A stretch of DNA of 64,000 nucleotides from Gnetum montanum (GCA_015680685.1 MNCI01018161.1:275369-339368), one strand, 5' to 3'. Numbered from the stretch's first letter, positions 1 through 13,004 are shown. Notes: generated by a model not told the origin, from the letters alone. A program made the numbers and translations.

Positions 1-630
1 TTTGTGCATAGTTTAGATGATTTTTCCAAATTTATACATGCTTTGCATAATTTAGATGTTTCTTCTAAGCTTATGCATGTTTTTTTAAAAAAAAAATTAT
101 GCATAATCTAGATGCTTTTTCTAAATTCATGCATAATTTAGACTAAGACATAGTTTTTGGCTATGAAAGTTTGACTATGAAGGTTATAAAATATGGTAAT
201 AATGCTTTTATGGAATTTGTAAAGATAGTTTAGATAAACATCTAAGAGCTTCTTAGAAAAGCTATTTTTACCTTTGACTTATAAAGGTTTTTTCTAAATT
301 TAATAAGAAATTTCTAATTGGTCATCATGTAAAGGTATGCAAAGTTATAGTAATTTTTTCTTATGAAATTACTTAGGATGATTTAGATAAACACCTTATA
401 GCTTTCTACAAAGGCTAATTTCACCCTTGACTATATGTTTTATCTAAATTTGCTAAGTAACTCTAATAGGTCAAAATTTTTTTACTTTGAAAGTTTGTAA
501 TAGTGCTCCCTTTTTGTGAAATTTCTTAAGCTAATTTAGATAAACACTTTAGAGATTTTTACAAAGGCTAATTTCACCTCTAACTAGGATGTTTTCCTAA
601 CCTATTAAGAAATTCTAATTGATCACAATG
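1..630. repeat. Two short tandem arrays upstream of the G1 antisense gene
   Basis: Positions 1-150 hold about four units of roughly 43 bp built around CATAATTTAGATG and ATTCATGC. Positions 180-630 hold three units of about 153 bp, each with TTTAGATAAACA followed by a TTTTTACAAAGGCTAATTTCACC-like block (starts near 227, 380 and 536). No coding potential is visible. In G1 coordinates this lies between the 5' end of the antisense gene and the missing 3' LTR. Confidence 0.6.
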
Positions 631-1096
631 TTTTTGTTTCTATTTCATGTAGGATCTTCTTGAGGTCTATCCTCATAGTAGTGGAGTTGGTTGATATTTT
701 GTGCTACATTGATCATCCCAAGACTAACACTCCACCACATGACATGCCTCTTGGGAAGCTCTCATTGTGGTTCTATCTTCGTGAAAAGAAATTCCTTGCC
801 TACCTCCTTAGGAAGTTTAGTGTGATGTTGTGATCACACTTGTTTGTAGATGTAGCTATGATCATTGTAGAGACTTTGTTGCCTCAGACATCTGGCTTGA
901 CTACCATGTACATTACTAATAGGTTGATTCCTAAGACTACATGAAGACTAGTAGATGTCATGAGCCCATGTTACCTTTTAGAGATCTAGACAATGCTAGA
1001 GTATAGTCAACATAATACTAACAATACTCTGATGGTGGTGCATAGAGACCACACATTATTCTAAAACCCACCTTGGACCATGTATAATCTATAGGG

Positions 1097-1174
1097 GTAA
1101 ACAAGATTATTGTAATGCTTTTATTCTTTTGGCTCAATTGCCTTACCTAACTTCATTAATTTAGCTTTTCATAG
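1097..1174 (+). other. Conserved intron in G1 antisense gene
   Basis: Donor GTAAAC and acceptor TTTTCATAG. The flanking protein reads NPPWTMYN before it and RYKVNNQDLIV after it. The G3 copy has NPPGTIYYVNR and FLINKEGLHDQ around an intron of similar length (54526-54608, minus strand). The matched position supports a real intron over chance splice motifs. Confidence 0.6.
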
Positions 1175-1442
1175 GTACAAGGTCAACAATCAAGACTTGA
1201 TCGTCAATGATCAAATCCTAGTAGTGGCTCAAACTACTTTGGATGAATTCACCAAGAGTACCTAAATCAAAGTTACTATGTATCACAAATTAAGAGGGGG
1301 CTTTGATGAATACATCACTAGGTTTAACCTTGTATACAAGAAGTGAAAGGATGATGGAATGATGCATAGCTTATGGGTAGATGTCAATAGCATGGATCGA
1401 ACCCTTGTAGCTATGACCTCTACACCACAAAGAACAGTAAAG

Positions 1443-1547
1443 GTGAACATATAGCTTCTAGTATTTTATGGCTTCAAGTGTTTCACCACTTTTCTTGGTT
1501 TTTGAAACTGCTCATATTGATGCTAACCTTTGGTTATTGCTTCATAG
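1443..1547 (+). other. Conserved intron in G1 antisense gene
   Basis: Donor AG|GTGAAC and acceptor TTGCTTCATAG. The downstream exon aligns with the G3 exon that starts at 54151 (minus), after an intron at 54152-54250. Confidence 0.5.
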
Positions 1548-4500
1548 GACCTTCCACCTTGACTAATGTCAGAATACCATTTTCATATTCACATCATGAG
1601 GATACCCTCATTCTAAAGTTTGGTGATGTGACATCAATGCAGGAGTGGCTAAATGAATAGCTACTTAGATATGTTGAAGTAAACATCAAGTGTGTAGGTT
1701 TTCTTGATGTATTTATGACACCTATTCCTTCCATTCTTGCTATAGTGATGCTACATGTCATTAACTCCTTCAATGAGAATGTTGATCATTTTAGTACCAT
1801 CATTTGAGGTGTTAAGGTTAACATGGACATAGGTGCTAGCCTCTTTTGTGACTTGTTTGGTATCCCTACTGATAGCAATGGTTTCCACCAAGACAATGAG
1901 GGAATCAATCCATCACGAGGAAGTTTTAGTGTGGCTTGGTGCCAACATGGGCCACTCTAATATTTTGATGGATAGCTTCACAAATCCTGATGTAAAAGAA
2001 TCATATCCTTTGTTTAGATCTTAAGAATTTCCCAAACTATTATCACAAAAGATGGTAATCAGCCTAGCATAGGGTGGACCTTTTAGAAGGTCTTGATGAA
2101 GGACATCAAATTTGATTAGGCTACTACTTTGGTTGCTAGGCTTTGAGAGGAGATCCTTAGACTTCATGTTGATACATCTACAATAATCCATATGCATTTT
2201 TCATTTTTTGTAGGTTATCTAAAGGGATTTGCAAAGTTTTTGATGGTGTATAGGAATGAACAATGGATTTTTCCAACCAAGTAAACTTTCTAGCCCTCGG
2301 ATAAAGCACATTTATCCAATAGTGCAGGCCCAAAATCCACCAAAGGAAATGGATGAAACATTATCTATTATCATGAAGAATCGTGATGTTAGGTAGTATG
2401 ACTTTCCCAATAGTACTAATGATGATGAGCCCCTCTCATTTCCTACTAATGTCTAGGATGCTAGAAACTGATGCATGGAGGCCAAAGGCATAGCTAAAGA
2501 GAAATTCAATAGGTCTATGAAGGATGCATCTCTAGTATTAGATCAGCCTACTCCTAAGAGGCTTAAGTTTAAGCTTAAGCCACCATAGCAAGTAGTTGTA
2601 GGTATGCTTTGTATAAATTTGGCTATTGCATGTTTTAAGGTTTTTATGGCTACTTGATGATTTTATGTGTTAACTAGTTTTCAATGTGCTATTCTTGTAG
2701 ATAAGAATTAGGTTATAGTAGCCCAAGCATTTGCAAAGGTAGAACAAAGGCATGCATAAGAGGCACTCCTAAAGAAACTTATGGTTGAAGGTCTTGCTGA
2801 TGCAAGTCTAGATGATTTAGATGCCTTGTTTCATTCAGCAATATCAAGTACCTATTCCATCATCATCCTAAAGAAGGGAGAGGAGGAGGAGACAAGTATG
2901 CTTATGCCTCACTATTTTCATTATATTGTATTGGTTATCTTTGGTTGTCATCCTAACCATTCCATGATTTTTATGCTTATAGTAGTTACTGAGCCACTAG
3001 CTCAAGCTTCTATCCCAAAGTTTCATATGAAACCATGGGTAGAGACTCTAGATAAAGTGGAGTTCTTATGTGGAATTGCTAAGGACATCATCAATCAATT
3101 ACATCAGGTTGCACCTAAGATAGGTGAGGATTTGGTTTTATGTGCTTTAGTCATAGGCTTTGCTTACATTATGGCCATTTAAGGTTTTGTTTTATGGTTG
3201 TATTTTATCTTTATGTAATACCATCCATGGAGTGGGACCCCAATAGAGACATAGAGGTAGAATCCTTACCTAGTCTTCCCTCTAATTTGTCTTATAGCTA
3301 TACGAGACTACCACTAATTTAACAATGTTATGTGAAAAAGCTTCATGGGAGCTAGAGAGGTCCATCAAATCCCTATGGGAGGAAGTTGTGGCCTTGAGAA
3401 AAAAGGTTGAAATGCAAGAGGATACGATTAGAAATCTACAAGACCATAAAGCCTTTGTGGAAGCCCAAGTACCTAACTTGAGGAAGTTATGAACTAAGGA
3501 GATCACATGGGCCCACTACTAAAATTTTATTCAAGAGAAAGTAATATTCCTATGAAAGATGGTGAAACAATGTATGTAGATGGACCTCATCTCCAAAAAG
3601 GTTGAGGACTAAAAGGATCACTATGCTTGGGTTCTAGAATGGGGCAAGACAAAAAAGGCTCATAAGCATCAGTGTATGGTCAATTATGGGGCCTACCTAA
3701 AGGGGCTTAAGGAGCCAATTGAATGGTGTAAGAGAGAGCTATTCATTCAAGGGATCCACATGGAGAGTGCTTATTAATGTTTTGAAAGTACTATCAAGGT
3801 GGAGTAATCCCTTACTCTTGAGATAACCATGGTTTTAATTGAGACCTCTACAACTATTTCTACTCATGAGCCTCATACCTAAGCTCCTATAGATAGGTAT
3901 GGCATTCCTTTTGGCATTACTCTTGGGGATGTTGACTGGGTCTACATCATAGAGAACTAGATCATCCATCATTTGGAGGAAGCCCTTCCCCATCTATCCT
4001 TGAAATAATGGAGCTGAAATATCCATAGGTTCAATCAATTTCATGTTTTACTCTTTTTTTAAGTCATGATTTTGGCTATGGGTCTCTAACTAGCTATATG
4101 TTGTTGCATTTTAGGCCTCAGGAGACATTGGTGGCCCCTGTGATGAGAGAGGAAATGACCCACTGCTTCCTCCTTTGGATGCCACTCAGTAGCATCATTT
4201 AGTTTAGCTTGTTTTTGTTTTTATGTTGATGGCTATGATTAGCTAAGAATATGTTATAGATGTTTGTTATTCTTTGACATTTTTGGCACATAGTGTGGCC
4301 ATGGCTATGTATGTTATGGACATTTAATTTTAAATTTAAATATTTGTTTTATTTTGGCTATATGCATTTATAGTGGTAGTGAAAATTGTAGATGTTATAG
4401 ACATTGAAAAAAACTATGTTGATGTTTTTGGTTATAAAATCAAATGGATAATTGATGTGATAATAGGCTACACAAAGAGGTATATAGTAATGAAAAGCAT

Positions 4501-4559
4501 GTTTGCTAGTTTTAGGCCATTCAGGCACATGTTATATAGCTTTTCCAATCTAAGGACAT

Positions 4560-4770
4560 GGCAAGCCATAATGCCAGTTTAACATCTTAGTGAACAAAAG
4601 TGTCAGTTTAACGTCTTAGCAAATCAAAGTGCTTGTTTAACGTCTTACCCAAACAAAGTGTCAATTTAACATCTTAGTATACATAAGTACTAGTTTAAGG
4701 TCTTAGTGGATCAAAGTGCTAGTTTACGTCTTAGTAGACATAAGTGCTAGTTTAACATCTTAGCACACCA
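4560..4770 (-). repeat. G1 spacer repeats between gag-protease and antisense gene
   Basis: About six units of roughly 35 bp share the core CTAGTTTAAC(G/A)TCTTAG on the plus strand, i.e. TTAAACTAGCA-like in element sense. Equivalent arrays with the same core lie downstream of gag-protease in G2 (28690-29330) and G3 (50890-51280). Confidence 0.65.
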
Positions 4771-5048
4771 AGAATTAGGCTACATATGAAAATGAACTTA
4801 GGTTACATGCATTAGGCTATGTGCATAAAATGTAAACCAAAAATTTCATATGTAATAAACTATAAATTAAAAGTAAGGTTATATGGCTATTGGTGGATGG
4901 GAAGGTTAAGGTGAACTTTACTTGTGTAGATTCTTCCTGATCTTTGCAAGATTAGGAGTGAGTAAGACCTATTCTATAGAAGCTTGTATTCACCATTCCC
5001 TTCACTTATGATGTTAAAATGGAGTCCATCCCATAATGTATCACATTT

Positions 5049-5156
5049 CCTATCATTATCATCATTGGTTGTCTTGGGTTTTTGCTCTTCATGGCTAGGA
5101 GNGCCTATCATTATCATCATTGGTTGTCTTGGGTTTTTGCTCTTCATGGCTAGGAG
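5049..5156. other. Exact 53-bp repeat flanking a single N (assembly join)
   Basis: Positions 5049-5101 and 5104-5156 are identical (CCTATCATTATCATC ... GGCTAGGAG) and are separated only by the N at 5102 and one G. Perfect identity in otherwise decayed sequence suggests two contig ends that overlap but were joined with a gap character, not a biological duplication. Confidence 0.8.
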
Positions 5157-5219
5157 CTTCTTCTTGAATCTTCACTTTGGACCCCTATTCTATGTCTACA
5201 TTGTTGATAGCTAGGGGAG

Positions 5220-8200
5220 TTTTATTGTCATCATGAATGATGATTTCACCTCCCTCATAAGGAAGGTGAATTTTTTATGGATGGAAAAGAACACAGCTCA
5301 TAATTGAGCCAAGCAAGGTCTTCCCAAGATCACGTTGAATCCTTATGTCTCTTCCACCACCAAGAAGTTGGCGGTTGTAGGGAATTATTCTCTAGATACA
5401 AAATCTAAGGACATAGATCCCTTGATGAAAACACTTGATTCATTGAAGGACTTAAGAGCTATGGTTTTTGTAGGTTGTACTTCCTCAATTAAGCCCTAGC
5501 ATTTAACAATGGTGCATGGGATGACATTGGTTGCAACTCCATCATCAACATGCACCCAATGTATTTTAAATTGTGCTATGCATATGGTTATGAATAAAGG
5601 GGTCATAGTCACTTTTTCATTCTTGGGATTAACCTTAATTTTGATATTAATAAATGTTAAGGATGTTGATTTCTCCTTTGCTAGTGATGAAGGAATCATC
5701 ACCACATGGATGGCTTCCTTGTTAGCACGAATATTGTCACTAATGAGTATGGATGTTAACATTTTGACTAGCACCTCATGATGTGTGGTAAATTTCATGA
5801 TCAAGTCATATAACCTTAGGATTTTTTCTACTTGAGGGATTACCTAACTTGGTCCATTTCACTATGGAAGTTTTTTTCATTATCCATGGGCTTGTCATCC
5901 TAATTGTGCTTTACTTCCTCCATGCATCCCAAAATGTAGACTTTAACTTTATGCTTTGGCTGTTGTGGCTCTTCCTTGTTGTCTTGGTTATGGGATTTGG
6001 TGTCCTTTTGTGGCTTTTTGTTTACAGATGTTGGAGTAGAGGAGGTCATAGGTATAGCTAAAATTGGAGTGGACTTCAGCAAGCCCACCTCCTTTTGTAC
6101 CTCTACATGCTTGTCTCTCTTGTTGTTAGGCTATTACTTATGCATGTTCCTTTAGTTGACAATAATTTTTGGTTGTCAGTCATTATCTATAAGGAAGAGG
6201 TAGTAGCATTGGCCACCATAGGAGGTTGTTGTGTAGTTGTTTTGGCTATGGCTATTTTGGTTGTGTTGGGTTTGGAAACATTGATGATAAAAGGTTCCCT
6301 TGGAGGTATTCATGATGGTACTCTCATAGCAAAGGAGGATATTTAGCTATGGAAAGTCGAAGAAGCCCTTTCATTGTAGAGGGGTACTTGAATCATGAAA
6401 GGTGCTCTAGTAAGTCTCCAGCTATCATCAATGTTGAATCTTGAAATAACATAGGAGCTATCATTAGCATTCAATGAATCTTTGTATACCTACTTTGACT
6501 AGTTTTGTCACCAAACTAGGCTAGAAGCATCTAAGACAAGCTCACCCCTATCTATCATCCTTTCCAAGTCACCATTCAGCACAAGGTAGAAGTCTATATC
6601 ATGACTAGGTAGTTGACGATAATGGCAAAAGCGATCTAGATTGAAGTATTTAGACAACTAGGGATCATCCTTTATTTCCTGAGAGGGATCTTTGGCTATT
6701 TCACATAATCACTCATGTTTCTTTCAAGTGGATTCATTCATTTCTTTATGTTGCATGCATCCACTTCTTAATAGTTGTTCTAGCAACTCAAATGATTTTA
6801 ATGGCAATTTATTATATTTATAATTGTCCTTTGATTCGAAGTTAGGTCTATTTGTTGTTGATGTAGTGGTCCTAGAAGTTAATGGTTGATTATTATGATC
6901 ACTAGTGGGGGCCTTAAGTGGGTTGACCTTCAACCCTTGGTTTGTGGTCTTTGTTTCCTTGGTTATAATTGCTATGTTAGCGTTGTTTTGTTTACTATTT
7001 TTCTTGTCTCTTCAAGTGTATTGATTTTAATATGATATGTAGGCTAGATCATGTCTAGCCTTCATAACATCCTCTATATTTTCAGTTTATGAGAATTCTT
7101 GGCTAAGAGACCATAGGTAAAGGTAGTAGAGTTTGGACTTTATAAAGTTATTAACTACTCCCTTGAATATGGATAACAAGTGTGCTTTGGATATGAACTC
7201 TGGTATAGGTTCTAAAGGCCCCTACTTGACCTTCATGAGTTAGTCAAGCATTATGTCAAGCTTTAAGTTATACTTGAAGTGGTTGATAAACTAGGCTACT
7301 AAATCCTCCAAAGAGAATATGAACCCTCTAGGTAATGCATGATAGCAATCAAGTGCTTTCCTAGTCAAAGACATAGGAAAAATCCTCATGATGGTATGAG
7401 GCCATGGCTGCAAGAGAAAACATTTAGATTGAAAGGAAATAAGGTGAGAATTAAGATTGTCATCTCTATTATATTTGTTGAATTATAAAATGGGAACACT
7501 AGGAGGGAGTGTCAAAGGTGGGACTACAAGACTTATGGGATTGTCCTAGTAGAAGTCCATAATCTTGATAGTTTGTCTAGTAGAGGCTTTAATCCTCTTC
7601 AACTCCTCTAATAGGTCTTGGATCATTTGGAACACTTGATCCAAGCCTTATGGTGGCCACATAATTTGTGATTTTTTTACATAATGTTGTGGTATATGTT
7701 GTAAGTCTTGTGGCCTCATTATGGTTTTATGAGAGAAGGAAAAGGTTGTGCTATGGTTGTGGCTTGTAGGCCAAATAAAGAAAAAGATGTTTATGCCAGT
7801 ACTTGAGGGACAAAAGGGACAAATGTGGTGTCTGACCCTTGTGTTTTTGGTGGTCTCATGATGGACTTCATGTGAGTATTTAACAAATTTCTAGTGGTCA
7901 AAGCCACTATTGATGGTTTTACATATTAAGACTATTTTGTAAATGGCATTAATCTATTATAGTTTATTATTTGTAGCATTGATTGAGTATGATGTGTGGC
8001 TACAACTAGCATGGGATCCACTGTAGTAGGGTATGGAGGATTGAAAGATGGTGGAACCATGCCCTTGGAGAAAACAAAAGCATTAGGGAAAGGTTCTATG
8101 ACTTTGAGGGATGTTTCTTGGAATAGTCTTCCAAGGATGTTTTCAGGCTCAAATTCTTTCTTAAATTCATCCTCCTCTTCCTATTGTTCCCCAAAGGTAG

Positions 8201-8564
8201 GCTTGTCATGTTTCTCTCCTATACTAATTAATTGGGCTAGGACACTATAATAGACATCATTAATAGGAATTTCTTCATATGGGAAAGGGATGTACTCTTT
8301 TCTATTCTTGTGTATGAGCTCAAACTCCCTTCTAGCCTTAACTTCAATTCATGGAATTATCATGCCTACTTGTATTTTAGCATAAATGAAGTTGTAACAA
8401 TCTTCATTGATAGCTGCAAAATCAGGACTCTTCCCTTTGACTCTCAAAGACCATCTACACTCAATGATGGTAGGTTCTTTAGGATCATACACCCTCATGA
8501 CTTGTTAGTTATGATCTTCACCAATGAAGGTGAAGAGTAATTTGGTGTATTTTCTAAAAGACAT
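5220..8564 (-). pseudogene. G1 gag-protease polyprotein remnant
   Basis: The minus-strand frame starts at ATG 8564 and can be followed to about 5220 despite many stops and frameshifts. The capsid block lies about 7100-7560 (matching LLLQPFPHTI and NHFKYNLKLE of G3). A nucleocapsid-like motif of the Tat type lies at about 6560-6680 (FCHYRQLPSHDIDFY). The retroviral-type aspartic protease lies at about 5290-5580, with active-site region HVDDGVATNVIP and a C-terminal FNVILGRPCLAQL block. Gag packages the RNA and the protease would mature it. No RT follows: the frame ends about 450 bp before the spacer repeats. It is clearly broken. Confidence 0.75.
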
Positions 8565-8599
8565 AGCTATAGTGCTAAAAATTGCTTAAAATAGCCTAT

Positions 8600-9754
8600 A
8601 AATGGAAAAATAGAACTAAATTATAGTGAACAAAATTCAAAAACTCTTAAAGAAAATAAAAATTACAAAAAATGATGTATTAACTATAATTAATAAGTAG
8701 TGGATGAGTGGGGTTTACCCATTTACCAGAAATGAAATATAGGAAACATTGGTTTCAAACCTCACCTAAGTTGGCCTCTCAATTGCCTCTACACTAGGTA
8801 TGATAAGGGGGGAAAGAAGGAGGGTGAGATAGTGAAAATATCACACCTTCTTATTTCAATGTTGGAAAAAGGGGAAAAAGTTTGAAGATCAAAATGGAAA
8901 CTTAGCAATTTCTAAACATGGCTTTGGTAAGTTGCCAACCTTTACCACAAAGGAGGGGAAAGTGGGCTTGGTTGGTATGGAAAGCACCATTAGTTTAGTG
9001 ACAAAGAAAATTGCAACAAAAATTAATTGTTTGTTAAGGCTTCCACACTAAATTTGCTCTAGGAATTCATAGTAGATGTTGTAGAATTCCAGCACCCAGA
9101 CTACTTGTAGCTTCCACATTAAGGTTTCTACTATAGGAGGGGTAAAGGTAGCATTGGATCCCTTGGGAGCCTTGGCTTAAAAAAACCAAAAAATGGCTTC
9201 TAACTTGTAGGAAAAGTAGATCTGGTCATTAAATTGGTTTCAAACTTTATTAATGCTGGCCTCCCAACTACTTCCATGCTAGGTATAGCAAAAGGGAGGA
9301 AAGAAGGTGGGGTGAGATGATAGGAATCTTACACCTCCTACCTCAAAATTGATGGGGGAAAGGCAAAAAACCAAAGTGAAAATTTGATGTTTTCTCCACT
9401 AAAGTTTGGTTTTAGCCAATTTCCAATTTTTTAAACATGGAAAAGTGGAAGGGAAGGGGGAGGAGAAAGCAAACTTATAGTTGAGTTGAACCATCCACTT
9501 TAGAAACTAGAGAATAAATTTTGGCAATAAAAAGGAAAAAATAATGAGGAAGAGATATCAATTTTGACATTGGGTTGTAAAATTCAAAGAAAGTGCTATG
9601 AAAAGCCAAAACCCAACCACCTATAACTTCCATGTTGTAATTTTGGTCATAGTGGAGGAGAGACCAACATTAATTCCTCAAAGGTTTTGGCTGCAAAAAT
9701 CAAGGAAAAGCTTGAAAATGGAAACAAAAATAATAGATTTGGTTATAGAATTTA
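8600..9754 (-). repeat. G1 untranslated leader with ~484-bp tandem duplication
   Basis: Between the primer-site remnant and the gag start, two copies of about 484 bp follow each other (about 8755-9238 and 9239-9722). Both contain CTAGGTAT(G/A), a purine-rich GGAAAGAAGG block and GGTGAGAT. No ORF of interest was seen. Tandem leader repeats also occur in G2 and G3. Confidence 0.55.
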
Positions 9755-9776
9755 GGTTAAGGCCCTCCTTCTAGCA
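9755..9776 (-). promoter_or_regulatory. G1 primer-binding-site remnant
   Basis: In element sense this reads TAGTGCTAGAAGGAGGGCC. It is one G-to-A change from the TGGTGCTAGAAG sequence at the same place in G2, and matches TGGCACTAGAAGGAGG in G3. It sits just inside the 5' LTR end, where a tRNA primer site belongs. Confidence 0.55.
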
Positions 9777-9779
9777 CTA

Positions 9780-11264
9780 AGAAAAATTGTTGTGACCAAA
9801 AGCCTTGATCACTAAAAGAAAACCAAGGATTCTTGGTGCAAGCAGTTCCCCAACCCCAAATCCCTAGGAACTCTATAAGAAAAATGAGATTCAAGGTGCC
9901 CTGGTTGGTTTGATAGATCAACCAAGGAATTATGAGATGTAAAACATGGGAAGATAAACAAATCCAAGTAATGCACAAATAAAAAATTTATTTTTTGAAT
10001 ACAAAAATAAAAACTCAAAACTTTATTATTGAGAAAGAATAAAGAATTAGTTAGAGAGATCTATACAAATGGTGCCTAGATGAGCAAAATGGGGTTCACT
10101 TATGTAGATTTTCAAAGCCCATTAAATCCAATTAGATCTACTCCATGATCCTACTGCTAAGCCACTCCTAATGCTATCGAACCTTCCTTCACTACTACAA
10201 CCTCAAATTTGCTAGTTGGGTCACTATTGGGGATGAGAAAGGTATAAATTTGAATACCAAGTTGCTCCATACTAGGGTTTGGAATTCTAGAAGTGTAGTG
10301 TTAACACCAAAAATTCATCAAATCTCAAGGCCATAATGCTTCCATACTATGGTTCAAGAGAATGCAAGTATGGGAACTTTTAAGAGCTCTTGAGTGCTTG
10401 AAAATACCCCAAGTGTGGAATTGTGTATATGCAAATTACTTGAAATCGGTGAACTATATAACTGTTGAATCTTGTAAAAAATGCTAAACTTTATCCAAAA
10501 TTTTTGAATTTGTAAATGGTATTGGAGGCTAACTTTTATAGGATCTTTGGGCCATGAATGAGGCTACAAACTACTATGAAAATATTGTAAATTTGGCTAA
10601 AATGGCTGCAAATTTGCTACAAATTTAAATGAGATGGGTGCCCAAATTTGGAGGGTTACAATACATAGTAAGTGCTTCACCCATGGTCATTCCATTTACT
10701 ATAAATACTAATTGGGGCACACCTTCCATGTTGGAGATGAATCTTCTATGCTGAGCTCTCCACCATGCTTGTTGAAGTGGCTAGCCAAGGCTGAAGTGCA
10801 TCAATTAATGAATTATTACTTTTGTGGCTTCCACATGGGGGGATTGAATTTTCCACACTAGGAATGAAGCCTCCATGATGGGGGGAAAACTTCCACATTG
10901 AGGGTGAATGTTTTGAAGCTATACATATGATCTCCATGTTGAAAGGGGGAAAGTTTCCAAAACCTTCATCCTTTCATGCTAGGGGTAGGTGAGATCTACC
11001 TCCCTACATGTGTTTCTAGTGTAAAAAAATGTATAGCTTCATAAAACCAATCAAATTTCCCTTTTTACCATTTCAAAAGGCATCTTGACACCACCCCCCC
11101 TCAACATAAGCCCAAATATAGATACTAGATGACTTTTTTCACTTAGGGGATGAGGCTTTGACCACTTATGAGGCATTCTTCAGCCGAAAAGTATAAAGTA
11201 TGTGAAATTTCCCATTGTAGACTAAAATTTTCATATTTACAATGATGTTTTGCCTCAAGTTTCA
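9780..11264 (-). mobile_element. G1 5' LTR
   Basis: About 1.49 kb. The sense start is TGAAACTTGAGG (complement ending at 11264) and the end lies just before the primer site. The interior is diverged from the G2 and G3 LTRs, so only the termini and position support it. Repeated TTCCACA...GGGGGGA motifs occur around 10820-10960. Confidence 0.5.
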
Positions 11265-11443
11265 TGGGGATGAAAGCTACATGATAAAGATTGGTTATAA
11301 TGCAAAATTTTATGGTGTCTCAACTAGTACAGAAGTAGCTAAGGGGACAAGCATCAAGGTACATTCAAGTAAACATTTAGCATGTTGGTTTTCTTGATTT
11401 TTTTATGGCACCTATCCCTTCCAACCCTACCACAAAGATGCTT
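11265..11443 (+). pseudogene. Fragment of a G-type antisense gene
   Basis: The plus strand resembles G1 positions about 1600-1760: AAATTTTATGGTGTCTCA...GAAGTAGCTAAG, then AGTAAACAT...GGTTTTCTTGAT...ATGGCACCTATCCCTTCC. It is cut on the right by the truncated 5' LTR of element C. Its first 65 bp recur just right of C at 21082-21150. Confidence 0.55.
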
Positions 11444-11804
11444 TTTAGAAGTCATGTTGGCATCAAGTTGCAAATCTAGAATAGGCAAGTGATGAGAACC
11501 AGGTGAAGCAAGATAAGAAGGAACTAATCACCCCTTTAGCATGACAACCTAACCATGGTGGTAGTGCCAAATTGCCTCTAAGGCTTAAGTGGCATAGGAA
11601 GATAATCCAAATGGTGTTATAGTACTCTTTCGTATTAATAAATTTTTTCCATTTTTTTCTTTTTCTTCCACAATACCAATAATTTATTTACTACTTAATT
11701 CTTTTATTAAGTATTTATGATGTCTTCATTATATTATCTAAGAATATGATGAATGAAATAAATTAAGCGATCATATTTTTATGACATCTCCGAATGGGAT
11801 GTCA
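11444..11804 (+). mobile_element. C 5' LTR, truncated at its left end
   Basis: It aligns with 20727-21076. Shared blocks include AGAATAGGCAAGTGATGA, AACCATGGT(G/A)GTAGTGCCA and AAGTATTTATGATGTCTTC. About 155 bp of the LTR start seen at 20570-20726 is missing here. Confidence 0.75.
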
Positions 11805-11808
11805 TATT

Positions 11809-11820
11809 TGGTATTAGAGG
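11809..11820 (+). promoter_or_regulatory. C primer-binding site (tRNA-iMet type)
   Basis: TGGTATTAGAGG lies 4 bp after the LTR end. It matches the common plant primer site TGGTATCAGAGC with C-to-T decay. Confidence 0.7.
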
Positions 11821-12251
11821 AAACCACGATTTAGGAGCCAAAGTGGAAGAAAGACATTGTTTTATTTTTATTATTATTGTTAAACACAAGTATATCTAAC
11901 CAAAATACCAAAATTGAAGAAAAATATTATTTTATTTTATTTTATTATGTAACAAGTAAGAGGAAGTACATCTAAGTAGAATATAGAAAAGGAAGAATGG
12001 GGAAAGAAGCAAAACACAAGAATGGAAAAGATGTAAAACAACTATGATCATTTGTTGAAACCAAATGAGTCAAGGAGATCTATGACAATCTTCAATTGTG
12101 ATTTTCTTTCTTCATCAGTGACATCCTTCTTGCTAAGAACTACCTTACATTCAACCAATCCATCACACAATTTTTTGATATATTTGGTTGCACATCTTGC
12201 TAAAATTTCTAATTCCTCCTTTATTTTAAGTTGGGTCTTCAACATATCTAT

Positions 12252-12382
12252 CTAAATCAATCAATCATTCATGTTGTTTTATCATTTCTTCTCTTTTCTC
12301 TACTTAAAAAAGATTAAAATTATGATTCATGAACAAATCAAGAAAAAGGAAAATGTAGAAAAGAAAAAAAAAGAGTATTTAC
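12252..12382 (-). other. Predicted phase-0 intron in the leader gene remnant
   Basis: GTAAATAC donor, A/T-rich interior, TTGATTTAG acceptor. Reading passes from NDWF(Q) into IDMLKTQLKIKEEL without a frame change if the decayed TAG is read as CAG. Confidence 0.5.
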
Positions 12383-13002
12383 CTAAAACCAATCATTGTC
12401 AATTTGGAGGAACCATTCACAAGTCTCTAGATGGTGAACAAAGAATGTTACACTCTCAAATTCTCCTAAGAGTTTGTTTAGATCTTTAACAGCATTTGGA
12501 GCATCCTCAGAAATTGGATGCAAAGATGATGGAACTCTAGCCTATACTAAATCATAGTCTATCTTGAAGTTACATGACTGAGACTCCTGTAAGTGGTAGA
12601 CACCCTCAGAAAAAAAATAGGGTTTATTATCAAAACTTTTCTAACTAATACACTAAAGAAGCACAAGTTATTATTTAATAGCCACCACTATCTATCCCAT
12701 TGAATAAGAAGAACCTGAGATAGAGAAAGAAGGAACCACTAGAACAGACTTAGGAAATGGTGTTGGTGCTACCTATGGAAGGGAACCTCTTACAAGTGTC
12801 ATAGAAAAAGAAGGCATGCCTAATGATCTAGATGGAGGAATAAGAGTCTATCCTGAAGTGGTGCTTGCATCATCTCTATCCATCTCTCAAATAAAGTACC
12901 ACCACTCCACAGACATCTGCAACACAAAAATCATCATACAAAGGAAAGAGAGAAGTATTCAAACCTTTAAATAATTAAAACTTACCTCTAGTTACATTTT
13001 TT

Positions 13003-13004
<2 letters not shown>

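Larger units (their letters stand above)
655..4030 (+). pseudogene. G1 antisense gene remnant, intron-containing, coiled-coil C-terminus
   Basis: A long decayed gene antisense to G1 gag-protease. It is recognised because its translation aligns by eye along its whole length with the minus-strand gene of G3 (51400-55340). Matching blocks include ASLFCDLFGIPTDSNG (about 1830) against NLFANLFGVSSDGLP, and EWDPNRDIEVESLPSLP (about 3231) against KWDPSXAIEVEAVLELP. Likely introns are 1097-1174, 1443-1547, 2603-2700 and 2896-2982, all GT...AG. Exons start near 655, 1175, 1548, 2701 and 2983. The last part (about 3320-3500) is a heptad-like coiled coil (SIKSLWEEVVALRKKVEMQE). In-frame TAG and TAA codons are frequent, so it is non-functional. 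No known domain was recognised. Antisense extra ORFs are known in plant Tat-lineage elements, but homology to those cannot be shown here. Confidence 0.65.
1..11264 (-). mobile_element. G1: decayed Tat-like LTR retrotransposon, 3' end outside window
   Basis: Read on the minus strand, the order is 5' LTR (11264 to about 9780), primer-site remnant, leader, gag-protease, spacer repeats and then an antisense gene encoded on the plus strand. The 3' LTR must lie left of the window. The right end is set by the terminal TGAAAC motif (complement ending at 11264), which also starts the LTRs of G2 and G3. No RT, RNase H or integrase lies between the protease and the spacer repeats. The same arrangement in G3 makes this a family structure and not a single deletion. 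The target duplication cannot be checked because the left end is missing. Confidence 0.7.
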
